DNA from: an uncultured Bacteroidales bacterium
GTDB taxonomy: Bacteria; Bacteroidota; Bacteroidia; Bacteroidales; UBA932
Length of the DNA: 57,131 nucleotides
NCBI GenBank assembly: GCA_947306365.1
Contig: CAMZGD010000014.1
Span: 1-57,131 of the forward strand
Reading direction: 5' to 3'
Made by a program: the position numbers and the translations under genes. Shown one piece after another: positions 1-7,888 of this stretch; position 1 is the first letter of the stretch; every line of letters begins with the position of its first letter. The notes below the pieces were generated by a model. The model made no database searches, was not told the DNA's origin, and saw only the letters and a program-made list of their open reading frames with translations.

Positions 1-2
1 AG

Positions 3-245
3 AGCCGCAACGTCATCATCACGGCCCTCATCCTCGTGCTGGCCATCGGCATCAAGTACGGTGCGAACGACGCCATCTCCATCGGCTTCACCTCGCTCAG
101 CGGCCTGGCCGTCGCCGCCCTGGTCGGCATCATCCTGAACGCCGTCCTGCCGGGCAACACCTATGAGTTCCACCATAACAACGACCGGGGTGACATGGCT
201 GTCAACTTTGGGGGTACGCATAAACCTGAAAAAGAAAACAAATAA
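3..245 (+). CDS. uraA: Uracil permease (NCS2 family), C-terminal end
   Basis: This is the 3' end of a gene that starts before the window. The frame is open from base 3 and gives about 80 residues: two hydrophobic segments with the 'ILNAVLP' ending common in UraA/PyrP uracil permeases, then a hydrophilic tail rich in Lys, Glu and His. NCS2 uracil permeases are inner-membrane proteins that import uracil with protons. Neighbours support the call: a DUF5020 outer-membrane protein follows 28 bp later, then a purine permease, and pyrimidine synthesis genes lie nearby. Only the last fifth of the protein is visible, so the exact substrate is inferred. Confidence 0.8.
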   Translation, partial: SRNVIITALILVLAIGIKYGANDAISIGFTSLSGLAVAALVGIILNAVLPGNTYEFHHNNDRGDMAVNFGGTHKPEKENK

Positions 246-273
246 CCTGAAAACTAAAACCTTAGATAAACAA

Positions 274-963
274 ATGAAAAAACTTTTCCTCACCGCAGCT
301 GTGCTGCTCTGTGCGCTGACCGCTTTCGGCCAGACCAACTTCCAGACGTTCTACGACTTCGGCCGCAAGCACTTTACTACGACCCTCGAGGGTTTCCACA
401 CCGACAACTGGGGCAATACCTTCTTCTTCATCGACTACGATTACAATTACAAGGAAGGCAATACCGTGGTCTCGCCGAGCAACACCTATTTCGAGATTGC
501 CCGCTGCCTGAATTTCTGGCAGAATTCCACCCTTGCTCCGCTGAGCCTCCAGTTGGAGTATAACGGCGGCTTCGGTACGTTCGGCAATATGGCCGGCGCC
601 TTCCCCGTCAACAGCGCTTTCCTGACGGGTGTCGACTGGTTCCTGCACAGTGGCGACTTCAAGAATACGCTGAACTTCAAGTTCCTGTACAAGTACTTTG
701 TACATATGGACAGCAAGATTCCCCTTCAGTTCACCACGGTCTGGGGTTGCCAGGATTTGTTCGGAGCCAACGGCCTCCGTTTCTCGGGCTTCCTGGATGT
801 CTGGTGCGAAGGTGAAAAGGCCGTCGTCCTCTCCGAGCCGCAGCTCTGGTTCCAGGTATTCGATCATTTCAACGTCGGCGGCGAGGTCGAGCTCAGCTAC
901 AATTTCGCCGGCATGGAGGGCTTCCATTGCCTGCCGTGCCTGGGCTTCAAGTGGGTATTCTGA
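274..963 (+). CDS. DUF5020 family outer-membrane protein (Tsx-like)
   Basis: 229 residues. The start at 274 is chosen because it gives a clear signal peptide (MKKLFLTAAVLLCALTAFGQ); the frame is open further upstream, but that would bury the signal. The mature part is rich in aromatic residues alternating with polar ones, as in an outer-membrane beta-barrel, and ends in Phe ('GFKWVF'), a typical barrel C-terminus. I recognise it as DUF5020, a Bacteroidota family that I believe resembles Tsx nucleoside channels. It lies 28 bp after the uracil permease and 30 bp before a purine permease, so an outer-membrane route for nucleosides or bases is a reasonable inference, not a demonstrated function. 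Confidence 0.72.
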   Translation: MKKLFLTAAVLLCALTAFGQTNFQTFYDFGRKHFTTTLEGFHTDNWGNTFFFIDYDYNYKEGNTVVSPSNTYFEIARCLNFWQNSTLAPLSLQLEYNGGFGTFGNMAGAFPVNSAFLTGVDWFLHSGDFKNTLNFKFLYKYFVHMDSKIPLQFTTVWGCQDLFGANGLRFSGFLDVWCEGEKAVVLSEPQLWFQVFDHFNVGGEVELSYNFAGMEGFHCLPCLGFKWVF

Positions 964-993
964 TTCCCCGGATCATCCTAAACCATCCATACC

Positions 994-2316
994 ATGAGTA
1001 ATTTCCTTACGAAAGCCTTCGGTTTCGACTCGTCGAAGAACACCGTCCGCACCGAGCTCGTGGCAGGTCTGACGACCTTCCTGACGATGGCCTACATCCT
1101 GGCCGTCAACCCGAACATCTTCAGCGCACTGCCGGGCATGCCGGCTGGAAGCGTTTTCACGGCGACCGCCCTGGCTGCCATCGTCGCCACGCTGGTGATG
1201 GCCTTCTGGGCCAAGAAGCCCTTCGCGCTGGCGCCGGGCATGGGCCTCAACGCCTTCTTCGTGTTCACGGTCTGTCTGACGATGGGCCATACGTGGCAGT
1301 TCGCCCTCACGGCCGTCCTGATAGAAGGTATCATCTTCGTCATCCTGACCCTGACGAAGGTACGTACCTGGATCCTCAACGCGATTCCGCTTTCCCTGAA
1401 ACATGCGATCGGTGCCGGTATCGGCCTGTTCATCGCCTTCATCGGCCTGCAGAACGCCGGCCTGATCGTGAACAACGACGCCACGCTGGTCGGTCTCGGC
1501 GACGTGTGCCACGGCACCGGTCTGCTGGCTGTCATCGGCTTGGTGATTTCCTGCACGCTGGTGATGTTGCACGTCCGCGGCGGTATCCTGATCGGTATCC
1601 TCATCACGGCTATCATCGGCCTGTTTATCAAGGACCCTGCAACGGGTGAAGCCATCACGCACTTCACGGGTGTCGTGTCGCTGCCTGACAGCGTCGCCCC
1701 GATTGCCTTCCAGTTCCAGTGGGGTGAAATCTTCACCTGGGATATGCTGGCTGTCGTGTTCACTTTCCTGTTCATCGATATGTTCGATACGATGGGCACG
1801 GTGATCGGCGTTTCGCAGAAAGCCGGTTTCGTGGATGAGAAGGGCAATATCCAGGATGCCGAGAAGGTGTTCCTGGCCGACTCCATCGGTACGATCGCCG
1901 GTGCCTGCCTGGGTACTTCCACCACCACGACCTATGTCGAGAGTTCCGCCGGTGTCGGCGCGGGCGGCCGCACAGGTCTGACGGCCTTTGCCGTAGCCGT
2001 CCTGTTCGCCGTGGCGCTCTTCTTCTCGCCGGTCTTCCTGGGCATTCCCGGTGCGGCCACCGCTCCGGCCCTGATCATCGTCGGTATGATGATGATGAAC
2101 CCGGTCCGCGAAATCGACTGGTCGAACTACCGCGAAGCCATCCCCGCCTTCCTGACGCTGATCCTCATGCCGCTGGCCTACAGCATCTCCGACGGTATCC
2201 TCATCGGTGTGATCTCCTACGTGGTCCTCTATGCCCTCACCGGCAAGGCCAAACAGATCACCCCGACGATGTGGGTCCTGGCGGTGCTCTTCATCCTGCG
2301 TTATATTTTCATATAA
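994..2316 (+). CDS. Purine permease, NCS2 family, AzgA/GhxP-like
   Basis: 440 residues with about twelve hydrophobic segments. It has hallmarks of the AzgA-like branch of NCS2 (hypoxanthine/guanine/adenine importers): 'GMGLNAFF' near residue 82, 'DMFDTMGT' near 263 and the 'SSAGVGAGGRTGLTAF' block near 317. These proteins import purine bases with protons across the inner membrane. It is the last gene of the apparent uraA-DUF5020-permease run and ends at a strong terminator. Full length for the family. Which purine it carries cannot be told from sequence alone. Confidence 0.9.
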   Translation: MSNFLTKAFGFDSSKNTVRTELVAGLTTFLTMAYILAVNPNIFSALPGMPAGSVFTATALAAIVATLVMAFWAKKPFALAPGMGLNAFFVFTVCLTMGHTWQFALTAVLIEGIIFVILTLTKVRTWILNAIPLSLKHAIGAGIGLFIAFIGLQNAGLIVNNDATLVGLGDVCHGTGLLAVIGLVISCTLVMLHVRGGILIGILITAIIGLFIKDPATGEAITHFTGVVSLPDSVAPIAFQFQWGEIFTWDMLAVVFTFLFIDMFDTMGTVIGVSQKAGFVDEKGNIQDAEKVFLADSIGTIAGACLGTSTTTTYVESSAGVGAGGRTGLTAFAVAVLFAVALFFSPVFLGIPGAATAPALIIVGMMMMNPVREIDWSNYREAIPAFLTLILMPLAYSISDGILIGVISYVVLYALTGKAKQITPTMWVLAVLFILRYIFI

Positions 2317-2331
2317 CCGGATCCGGTGCAT

Positions 2332-2364
2332 AAAAAAAGGACGGCCGTTCGGCCGTCCTTTTTT
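2332..2364. terminator. Bidirectional intrinsic terminator
   Basis: A near-perfect stem (AAGGACGGCC / GGCCGTCCTT, loop GTTC, 2337-2360) is flanked by a run of A before and a run of T after, so it can end transcripts from both sides. It separates the purine permease from the convergent membrane-protein gene, whose stop codon lies within it. Confidence 0.85.
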
Positions 2365-2980
2365 ATTCGACATTGAACGCTTGCAATTCTTTCAAGCCTT
2401 GCTCAATGTCCTGCAGCTGCTGCGCGTGGCGTCTGCGCTGCCAGCGGGTCAGGACGAAGGCCAGTGCGATGGTCAGCACGATAAGCCCGATCATCACCGG
2501 GAGCCAGCCGTCCGTCATCACATAGCCGGCCGACTTTTTGAATCCCAGTTCATAGATGTAGCCGGCGATCAGCGCGAGGCTTACCACGATGATTTCGATG
2601 ACCGACTGGTTGTGGTAAACCTTCTCATAACGGAGCAGGAGTCCCCGCAGTTCGCTGCAACTCTTCCTTCCAAGGTCGAACTTCGAGAGCAGGAAGAGCT
2701 TCCAGATTTGCGGAATCAGCCCCGCCACCAGCAAGGCTTCGACAATTACGATCGTGACAACGCTGAGATGCGTAGTCAGCGCACAGATGACGGGGAAAAC
2801 CACGCAGGCCATGACGGCCGTCTGAATGAGGCTGTTGAGATTGGTCTGGCAGACCTGGTCATAAGCCGTCCTTGTATTTCCTTCTACGACTTGCCTTACC
2901 AGGCGCTGGTTCACGATTTCCGTTTCTGACAGACGCTGGTCGAGCGTATTCCAACTGTTTTTCAATGCATCGAGTTCCAT
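2363..2980 (-). CDS. Membrane protein paired with ECF sigma factor
   Basis: 205 residues. A charged N-terminal helix (about 1-50) is followed by four hydrophobic segments (roughly 55-75, 78-98, 125-145 and 155-178) and a basic, coiled C-terminus. I recognise no named domain. It starts 14 bp after the stop of the ECF sigma factor on the same strand, so they form a two-gene operon. In Bacteroidota such membrane partners often follow a sigma factor, and an anti-sigma or signal-input role is a positional inference. No zinc-binding anti-sigma HXXXCXXC motif is visible. Confidence 0.6.
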   Translation of the reverse strand: MELDALKNSWNTLDQRLSETEIVNQRLVRQVVEGNTRTAYDQVCQTNLNSLIQTAVMACVVFPVICALTTHLSVVTIVIVEALLVAGLIPQIWKLFLLSKFDLGRKSCSELRGLLLRYEKVYHNQSVIEIIVVSLALIAGYIYELGFKKSAGYVMTDGWLPVMIGLIVLTIALAFVLTRWQRRRHAQQLQDIEQGLKELQAFNVE

Positions 2981-2994
2981 GACAGTTTGTGTTT

Positions 2995-3486
2995 TTAACT
3001 GTTAGACATCTTTTTGAGTTTTTCTTTGATACGAGTGAGTTTTACGGCGACGTTGCCCTTGGAGATACCGAGGATATCGGCCATTTCCTGATAGCTGCGC
3101 TCTTCAAGCCAAAGGAGGATCAGCGCGCGTTCCAATTCGCCCAGGCCGTTGATGAGCCGGTAGAGTTCCTGCAGCTGGCCTGTCTTTCCTTCCTCGGCGG
3201 CGGCCTGCCAGGCCAGCTCCGTCGTCAGGGCGACGGTCCGGGGCCGTGCATTCGCCTGCCGGAGAAAAGAGATACAGGTGTTCAGGGCGATGCGGTAGAT
3301 CCAGGTACTCTGTTTACTTTCTCCCCGATAGTTCGGGAAACCTTTCCACAGGTTCAGGATGACTTCTTGATAAAGGTCATTCAGGTCGTCCTGCCCCTTG
3401 GCATACACATAGCACACTTTGTAGATAATCCGCTTATGTGCCGTAACCATCTCCAGGAATTCTTTCTCTGATTGCGTCGTTTCCAT
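2995..3486 (-). CDS. RNA polymerase ECF-type sigma-70 factor
   Basis: 163 residues, normal for the family. Region 2 (about 10-80) holds 'DLYQEVILNLWKGF' and the core-binding/-10 recognition helices. Region 4 (about 105-160) holds the helix-turn-helix 'MADILGISKGNVAVKLTRIK'. It redirects RNA polymerase to an unknown regulon. The partner membrane protein lies directly downstream. The pyr operon on the same strand ends upstream of it, with a strong hairpin (3570-3602) between them, so it probably has its own promoter in 3487-3569, although I see no clean TAnnTTTG box there. Confidence 0.9.
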   Translation of the reverse strand: METTQSEKEFLEMVTAHKRIIYKVCYVYAKGQDDLNDLYQEVILNLWKGFPNYRGESKQSTWIYRIALNTCISFLRQANARPRTVALTTELAWQAAAEEGKTGQLQELYRLINGLGELERALILLWLEERSYQEMADILGISKGNVAVKLTRIKEKLKKMSNS

Positions 3487-3569
3487 CAGGTTTTCTCAAT
3501 CGTTTGCCCCATTAGTCGCAGAAGGCGGTGGAAAATTACAGGATACGCGGAAAAAAGTTGCATCTAAAC

Positions 3570-3602
3570 GACGCAATCGGCCGTCTTGGGGCCGATTGCG
3601 TC
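3570..3602 (-). terminator. Hairpin after pyrB, probable pyr operon terminator
   Basis: A perfect 13-bp stem (GACGCAATCGGCC / GGCCGATTGCGTC) with a 7-nt loop begins 28 nt after the pyrB stop. The first T run in the minus-strand transcript lies about 12 nt beyond the stem, so this is either a weak intrinsic terminator or a 3'-end stabilising structure. Confidence 0.6.
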
Positions 3603-3629
3603 TCAAAAACCGTGAAGGACGTCCTGCTG

Positions 3630-4706
3630 TCAGATCTTCGACTCGCAGTAGGCGCAGCGGATGACGCCTTCGTCGGTGCGTTTGAAGTACGGGGTGACGG
3701 CTTCGTGGTTGCACATGCATTTGGGGTTGGTGCAGTGCAGCGCGGGATCCTGGAAGATGTCTTTCTTCTCCGGCATCGGGTGCTTCGGGTCGTCTTTCCA
3801 GTCGATGAGCGACTTGATGAGCGCCATGCGGACGTACTTGCCGCAGGCCACCTGGCGGAAGTAGGCGGCGCGCGGATCCGCGTCGACTTCGGTGAGGATC
3901 TCGTTCACGCGCGGCAGCGGATGCAGCACGGCCATGTTTTTCTTGGCGAGTTTCATCTTCTCGGCGTTGAGGATGAAGTTGTCCTTGAGCCGGTCGAATT
4001 CGTCCTGGTCGAGGAAGCGCTCCTTCTGGACGCGCGTCATATAGAGGATGTCGAGGTGCGGCATCGCTTCTTCAATCGAATCGACCTCTTCGTACGGAAT
4101 GCCCTTGCGGTCGCAGACGTCGTGGCGGATGTATTCCGGAAGTTTGAGCGCGTCGGGGGCGATGAGGTAGACCTTGATGCCTTCATAGGCCGAGAGGGCC
4201 TTGATGAGGGAGTGGACGGTACGGCCGAAGCGCAGGTCGCCGCAGAAACCGATGGTCAGGTTGTCGATGTGGCCGAGTTCGCGGTGGATGGTCAGCAGGT
4301 CCGTGAGCGTCTGCGTCGGATGGCTGTGGCTGCCGTCGCCGGCGTTGATGATGGGCACCGGGGACACTTCGGAGGCGGCCAGCGGCGCACCCTCGATGGG
4401 ATGGCGCATCGCGATGATGTCGGCGAAGCAGGCAAGGACGCGGACGGTGTCCTGGACGGTCTCGCCCTTGGAGACGGACGAGCGGGCGGCGTCGGAGAAG
4501 CCGAGGACCTGGCCGCCGAGTTCCTTCATGGCGGCGGTAAAGCTCAGGCGGGTGCGGGTGCTGGGCTCGTAGAAGAGGGTGGCGAGTTTCTTGTGGGCCA
4601 TGGCCTCATAGTACTCCTCGGGATGCTCGATGATCTGGTCGGCCAGGGCGATGATTTCGCTGATTTCGGCGCGGGTCAGGTCGGTGGGTTCGATCAGGTG
4701 TTTCAT
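3630..4706 (-). CDS. pyrB: Aspartate carbamoyltransferase with PyrI-like zinc domain
   Basis: 358 residues, about 50 more than a usual catalytic chain. It condenses carbamoyl phosphate and aspartate, the committed step of pyrimidine synthesis. The catalytic part (1-305) has the carbamoyl-phosphate loop 'STRTR' near residue 50, '[10 protein letters not shown]' near 123 and 'HPLPRV' near 260. The added C-terminus carries C325-x4-C330 and C351-x2-C354, the same spacing as the zinc site of the separate regulatory chain PyrI, with similar surrounding residues ('NHEAV', 'RCAYCE'). The nucleotide-binding domain of PyrI is absent. It is the last gene of the pyr operon, 13 bp after pyrE. Confidence 0.93.
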   Translation of the reverse strand: MKHLIEPTDLTRAEISEIIALADQIIEHPEEYYEAMAHKKLATLFYEPSTRTRLSFTAAMKELGGQVLGFSDAARSSVSKGETVQDTVRVLACFADIIAMRHPIEGAPLAASEVSPVPIINAGDGSHSHPTQTLTDLLTIHRELGHIDNLTIGFCGDLRFGRTVHSLIKALSAYEGIKVYLIAPDALKLPEYIRHDVCDRKGIPYEEVDSIEEAMPHLDILYMTRVQKERFLDQDEFDRLKDNFILNAEKMKLAKKNMAVLHPLPRVNEILTEVDADPRAAYFRQVACGKYVRMALIKSLIDWKDDPKHPMPEKKDIFQDPALHCTNPKCMCNHEAVTPYFKRTDEGVIRCAYCESKI

Positions 4707-4719
4707 GGTGTGTATTTGA

Positions 4720-5370
4720 TTAATTGTTTGTTTTCATCCAGGAGGCGTCGGCGGGGTTGTCGCGGAACTTCAGGATCCGCTGCCGCCAATCCGGCGCGAT
4801 GCGGCCTTCTTCGACGGCGACTTCGAGGAGGGCGTCGAGGTTGCTCAGGGAGTGGTTCGTGGTCCCGGCGGCAGCGAGGCGCTCCAGGCCGCGCTGCATC
4901 CCATACGTGAAGATGCTGACGATGCCGAGAACGTCGGCGCCTGCTTCGCGCAGGGCTTCGACGGTCTCCACGGCGCTGCCGGCGGTCGAAATCAGGTCTT
5001 CCACCACCACGGTCTTCGCGCCCGGTTCCAGCTTGCCCTCGATGCGGTTGGTCCGGCCGTGGCTCTTGTTCTCGCCGCGGACATAGCCCATCGGGAGACC
5101 GAGTATCTGGGCGGTGAGGGCTGCGTGGGCGATACCGGCCGTGGAAGTCCCCATCAGCAGGCGACAGGAAGGATAATGGGTGCGGACGAGTTCGGCGAGG
5201 CCGTCTTCGACGCGGTCGCGTACCGCAGGGGCGGTCAGGATGAGCCGGTTGTCGCAGTAGATGGGGCTCTGGATGCCGCTGGCCCAGGTGAAGGGCTGCT
5301 CGGGGCGCAGGAACACGGCGCCGATGGAAAGCAGGTCGCGGGCAATGTTTTTTTCGGTGCTGTCAACCAT
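4720..5370 (-). CDS. pyrE: Orotate phosphoribosyltransferase
   Basis: 216 residues. It joins orotate and PRPP to form OMP. The PRPP-binding motif '[13 protein letters not shown]' is at 121-133, and the orotate/PRPP contact stretch 'RGENKSHGR' is near 98-106. It sits between pyrF and pyrB in the minus-strand operon, with gaps of 5 and 13 bp, so it is surely co-transcribed. Length and motifs are normal for a type I phosphoribosyltransferase. Cytoplasmic. Confidence 0.95.
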   Translation of the reverse strand: MVDSTEKNIARDLLSIGAVFLRPEQPFTWASGIQSPIYCDNRLILTAPAVRDRVEDGLAELVRTHYPSCRLLMGTSTAGIAHAALTAQILGLPMGYVRGENKSHGRTNRIEGKLEPGAKTVVVEDLISTAGSAVETVEALREAGADVLGIVSIFTYGMQRGLERLAAAGTTNHSLSNLDALLEVAVEEGRIAPDWRQRILKFRDNPADASWMKTNN

Positions 5371-5375
5371 GGGTA

Positions 5376-6098
5376 TTATCGGGTTTGGAGGGTTTCAGGA
5401 CAAAAATCGGAGAGGCAGCGCCGCCAGGCGGCACAGGGATCGGCAGCGGCCGTAATGGGCCGTCCGACGACGATGAAGTCGGAACCGATTTCCCGCGCCC
5501 GGGCGGGCGTGGTCACGCGTACCTGGTCATCCGCCGCCGCATCGGCGAAACGGATACCGGGCGTGACGGCCAGGAATTCCGGTCCGCAGGCCGCTTTGAC
5601 CAGCGAGGCTTCCAGCGGGGAGCAGACCACGCCGTCGAGTCCGGCCTCGCGTGCGTTGCGGGCGTAGTGGGCGATGCATTCGTCGATACTGGCATCGACC
5701 AGCAGTTCCCGTTGCATGCGTTCTTCGCTCGTGGACGTAAGCTGGGTTACGGCAATCAGCAGCGGCCGGGTGCCGTCGGGGCGCGTGAGCCCTTCCCGGG
5801 CGGCGCGCATCATTTCGATGGTGCCGGCGGCGTGGACGTTGCACAGGTCGATGTCGAGTGCGGAAAGCACGCGCATCGTTTTCCGGACGGTGTTGGGGAT
5901 GTCGTGGAGCTTGAGGTCGAGGAAGATGCGGTGGCCGCGCCGTTTCAACTGGCGGACCATCTCCGGCCCTTCGGCGTAATAGAGTTCCATACCGATCTTC
6001 AGGAACGGCTTCCGGGCTTCCTGCGCGAAGCAATCCAGGAAGTTGAAGGTCTCTGCGGCGCTGCCGAAATCACAGGCGATGATGACGTCTTTGTTCAT
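5376..6098 (-). CDS. pyrF: Orotidine 5'-phosphate decarboxylase
   Basis: 240 residues from the start at 6098. It decarboxylates OMP to UMP. The catalytic DxKxxD signature is visible as D61-K63-D66 in 'LDLKLHDIPNTV'; 'VTPGIR' and 'VVGRPI' are the phosphate-binding loops of the barrel. The frame is open to 6125, which would add nine residues, but that start lies inside the inverted-repeat element at 6117-6235, and alignment to family N-termini favours 'MNKDVIIACDFG'. It is the fourth gene of the pyr operon, and the only one preceded by a gap of more than 100 bp. Confidence 0.93.
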   Translation of the reverse strand: MNKDVIIACDFGSAAETFNFLDCFAQEARKPFLKIGMELYYAEGPEMVRQLKRRGHRIFLDLKLHDIPNTVRKTMRVLSALDIDLCNVHAAGTIEMMRAAREGLTRPDGTRPLLIAVTQLTSTSEERMQRELLVDASIDECIAHYARNAREAGLDGVVCSPLEASLVKAACGPEFLAVTPGIRFADAAADDQVRVTTPARAREIGSDFIVVGRPITAAADPCAAWRRCLSDFCPETLQTR

Positions 6099-6116
6099 GG
6101 AAATATCAATTGCCGT

Positions 6117-6235
6117 GATCTTCATTCTATTTCAAGACTACGGACCCTTCGGGTCCTATCCCTCCCAAGCAGAGCTTGGGCCCCTCCCACTCACGGCTGC
6201 GTGGGCGCAGACGGTCTTGAAATAGAATGAAGATC
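6117..6235. repeat. Palindromic element between pyrD and pyrF
   Basis: Arms of 22 bp (6117-6138 and 6214-6235) are perfect reverse complements and enclose 75 bp. Inside are further hairpins: GGACCCTTCGGGTCC at 6142-6156, which has a cUUCGg tetraloop, CCCAAG...CTTGGG around 6164-6180, and CCCAC...GTGGG around 6186-6204. The whole unit sits within a polycistronic operon. It looks like a non-coding mobile or repeated palindrome, or an RNA processing or stability structure. I cannot see other copies of the arms in this window. Confidence 0.75.
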
Positions 6236-6245
6236 ATGTTCATAA

Positions 6246-7157
6246 TTATATGATGCCGATTATATCTTCGAGTTTGTCAATGTTCAGTTCTTCCATGACG
6301 CTGGGGAGGCTGTCGATGATGGCGGGACAGGCGAGGGGATCGTGCAGGTTGGCGGAGCCGACCTGCACGGCGGTGGCACCGGCCATCATCATCTCGATCA
6401 CATCTTCCGCAGAAGTCACGCCGCCGCATCCGATCAGGGGAATGCGGCAGGCCGCGGCGACCTGGCTGACGAAGCGGAGGGCGACGGGGAAGAGGGCCGG
6501 GCCGGAAAAGCCGCCGGTCCGGTTTGCCAGCACGGGTTTCCGGCGGCGGATGTCGATGCGCATCCCGAGCAGGGTGTTGATGAGCGTCAGGCCGTCGGCG
6601 CCCTCGTCCTCGCAGGCGCGGGCGATCGGCACGATGTCGGTGACGTTGGGGCTGAGCTTGATGAAGAGCGGCTTGCGTGTGGCTTTCCGGGCCCTTCGGG
6701 TGACGGCGGCCGCGGAGGCAGGATCGGTGCCGAAGGCCATGCCGCCCTGATGGACGTTGGGACAGGAAATGTTGATTTCGACGAGGTCGATGCTGTCGCA
6801 GTTGTCGGCTTTTTCGCAGCAGACGCCGAATTCATCGACGGAGAAGCCGCTGATATTGGCGATCAGGGGGGTGCTGCAGATGCGCCGGACCTGCGGCGCC
6901 ACTTCGTTGACCAGCGCATCGATGCCGGGGTTCTGGAGCCCGACGGCGTTGAGCAGGCCGCCCGCGCATTCGGCGATGCGGGGCGTCGGATTTCCGAAAC
7001 GGGGCTCCAGGGTGGTTCCCTTGAGCGCGATGGCGCCGAGCCGGTCGAGGTCGAGCCATCCGGCCGCCTCGAATCCGAAGCCGAACGTGCCGCTGGCCGG
7101 GATGACCGGGTTCTTGAGGCGGATGCCGCCGAGGGTGACGGAAGTATCTCTTACCAT
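6246..7157 (-). CDS. pyrD: Dihydroorotate dehydrogenase B, catalytic subunit
   Basis: 303 residues from 7157. The frame is open to 7241, but the family N-terminus is 'MVRDTSVTLGGIRLKNPVIP'. This FMN-containing class 1B enzyme oxidises dihydroorotate to orotate. The active-site cysteine is C132 in 'EINISCPNVHQGG', and class 1B enzymes use Cys where class 2 uses Ser. Its electron-transfer partner PyrK is encoded just upstream and overlaps it by 7 bp, which supports the class 1B assignment and an NAD-linked heterotetramer. Confidence 0.95.
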   Translation of the reverse strand: MVRDTSVTLGGIRLKNPVIPASGTFGFGFEAAGWLDLDRLGAIALKGTTLEPRFGNPTPRIAECAGGLLNAVGLQNPGIDALVNEVAPQVRRICSTPLIANISGFSVDEFGVCCEKADNCDSIDLVEINISCPNVHQGGMAFGTDPASAAAVTRRARKATRKPLFIKLSPNVTDIVPIARACEDEGADGLTLINTLLGMRIDIRRRKPVLANRTGGFSGPALFPVALRFVSQVAAACRIPLIGCGGVTSAEDVIEMMMAGATAVQVGSANLHDPLACPAIIDSLPSVMEELNIDKLEDIIGII

Positions 7158-7888
7158 GGCAGTACTTTCTTTGTGAAAACGGGCCCTTCGTGGCAGATGC
7201 GGCGCGGGCCTTCCGTCGTCTGGACGGTGCAGCCGAAGCACAGGCCGGTTCCGCAGCCCATCCGTGCTTCCAGCGAGAATTCGCCGTCGGCCTGCAGCAG
7301 CGGGAAGAGGGCGCGCATCATCGGCATCGGGCCGCAGACGTAATAATAGTCAAAGGCAGGCTGCACCTGCCGCAGAGCGTCGGTCACCAGGCCGCGGATG
7401 CCGGCTGAACCGTCCAGGGTGGCGACGTACACCGTGGCGCCGAGCGTTTCCAGTTCTTCGCAGAGAATGCGCTCCGAAGCGGTGTTGAAACCGAGCAGCA
7501 CCGTCACCTGCCGTCCGGCGGCGCGAAGGTCGCGACAGAGCTGGTGCAGCGGGGCGGCGCCGATGCCGCCGCCGACCAGGAGCGCCCGTTCGCGGCAGGC
7601 CTCCGTGTCGAAGCCGTTGCCCAGGCCGGTCAGCAGGCTGAGGGACGTGCCGGGCTGCGCCTGGGCAAGCCAGGCCGTGCCTTCACCGACCACCTTGTAC
7701 AGCAGCGTCAGTCTCCCGGATTCCGACAGGGAGACGGAGAGCGGCCGCCGCAGGAACTTCCCGGGCACTTCTACTTCGACGAAAGATCCCGCCCGAAGCG
7801 GCGGGGCTTCTCCGGTCGCGAGTTCCATCCGGTACACCTTCGGGGCGACCGTCCGGTTGGACAAGATCGTAGGGTTGTACTTATTCAT
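7151..7888 (-). CDS. pyrK: Dihydroorotate dehydrogenase B, electron-transfer subunit
   Basis: 245 residues from the start at 7888. It carries FAD and a [2Fe-2S] cluster and passes electrons from PyrD to NAD+. An N-terminal ferredoxin-reductase-like FAD domain ('RRPLSVSL' near residues 54-61) and an NAD domain ('LVGGGIGAAPLHQL') precede the cluster cysteines C212, C217, C220 and C232 (C-x4-C-x2-C-x11-C). Its ATG overlaps the pyrC stop region, and its end overlaps pyrD, so translation of the three genes is probably coupled. Confidence 0.95.
   Translation of the reverse strand: MNKYNPTILSNRTVAPKVYRMELATGEAPPLRAGSFVEVEVPGKFLRRPLSVSLSESGRLTLLYKVVGEGTAWLAQAQPGTSLSLLTGLGNGFDTEACRERALLVGGGIGAAPLHQLCRDLRAAGRQVTVLLGFNTASERILCEELETLGATVYVATLDGSAGIRGLVTDALRQVQPAFDYYYVCGPMPMMRALFPLLQADGEFSLEARMGCGTGLCFGCTVQTTEGPRRICHEGPVFTKKVLPW

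Noticed and set aside
973-2373. A 466-codon minus-strand ORF over the purine permease
   Set aside because: Composition is rich in Asp, His, Gln and Arg with no hydrophobic core; it is a shadow of the permease frame.
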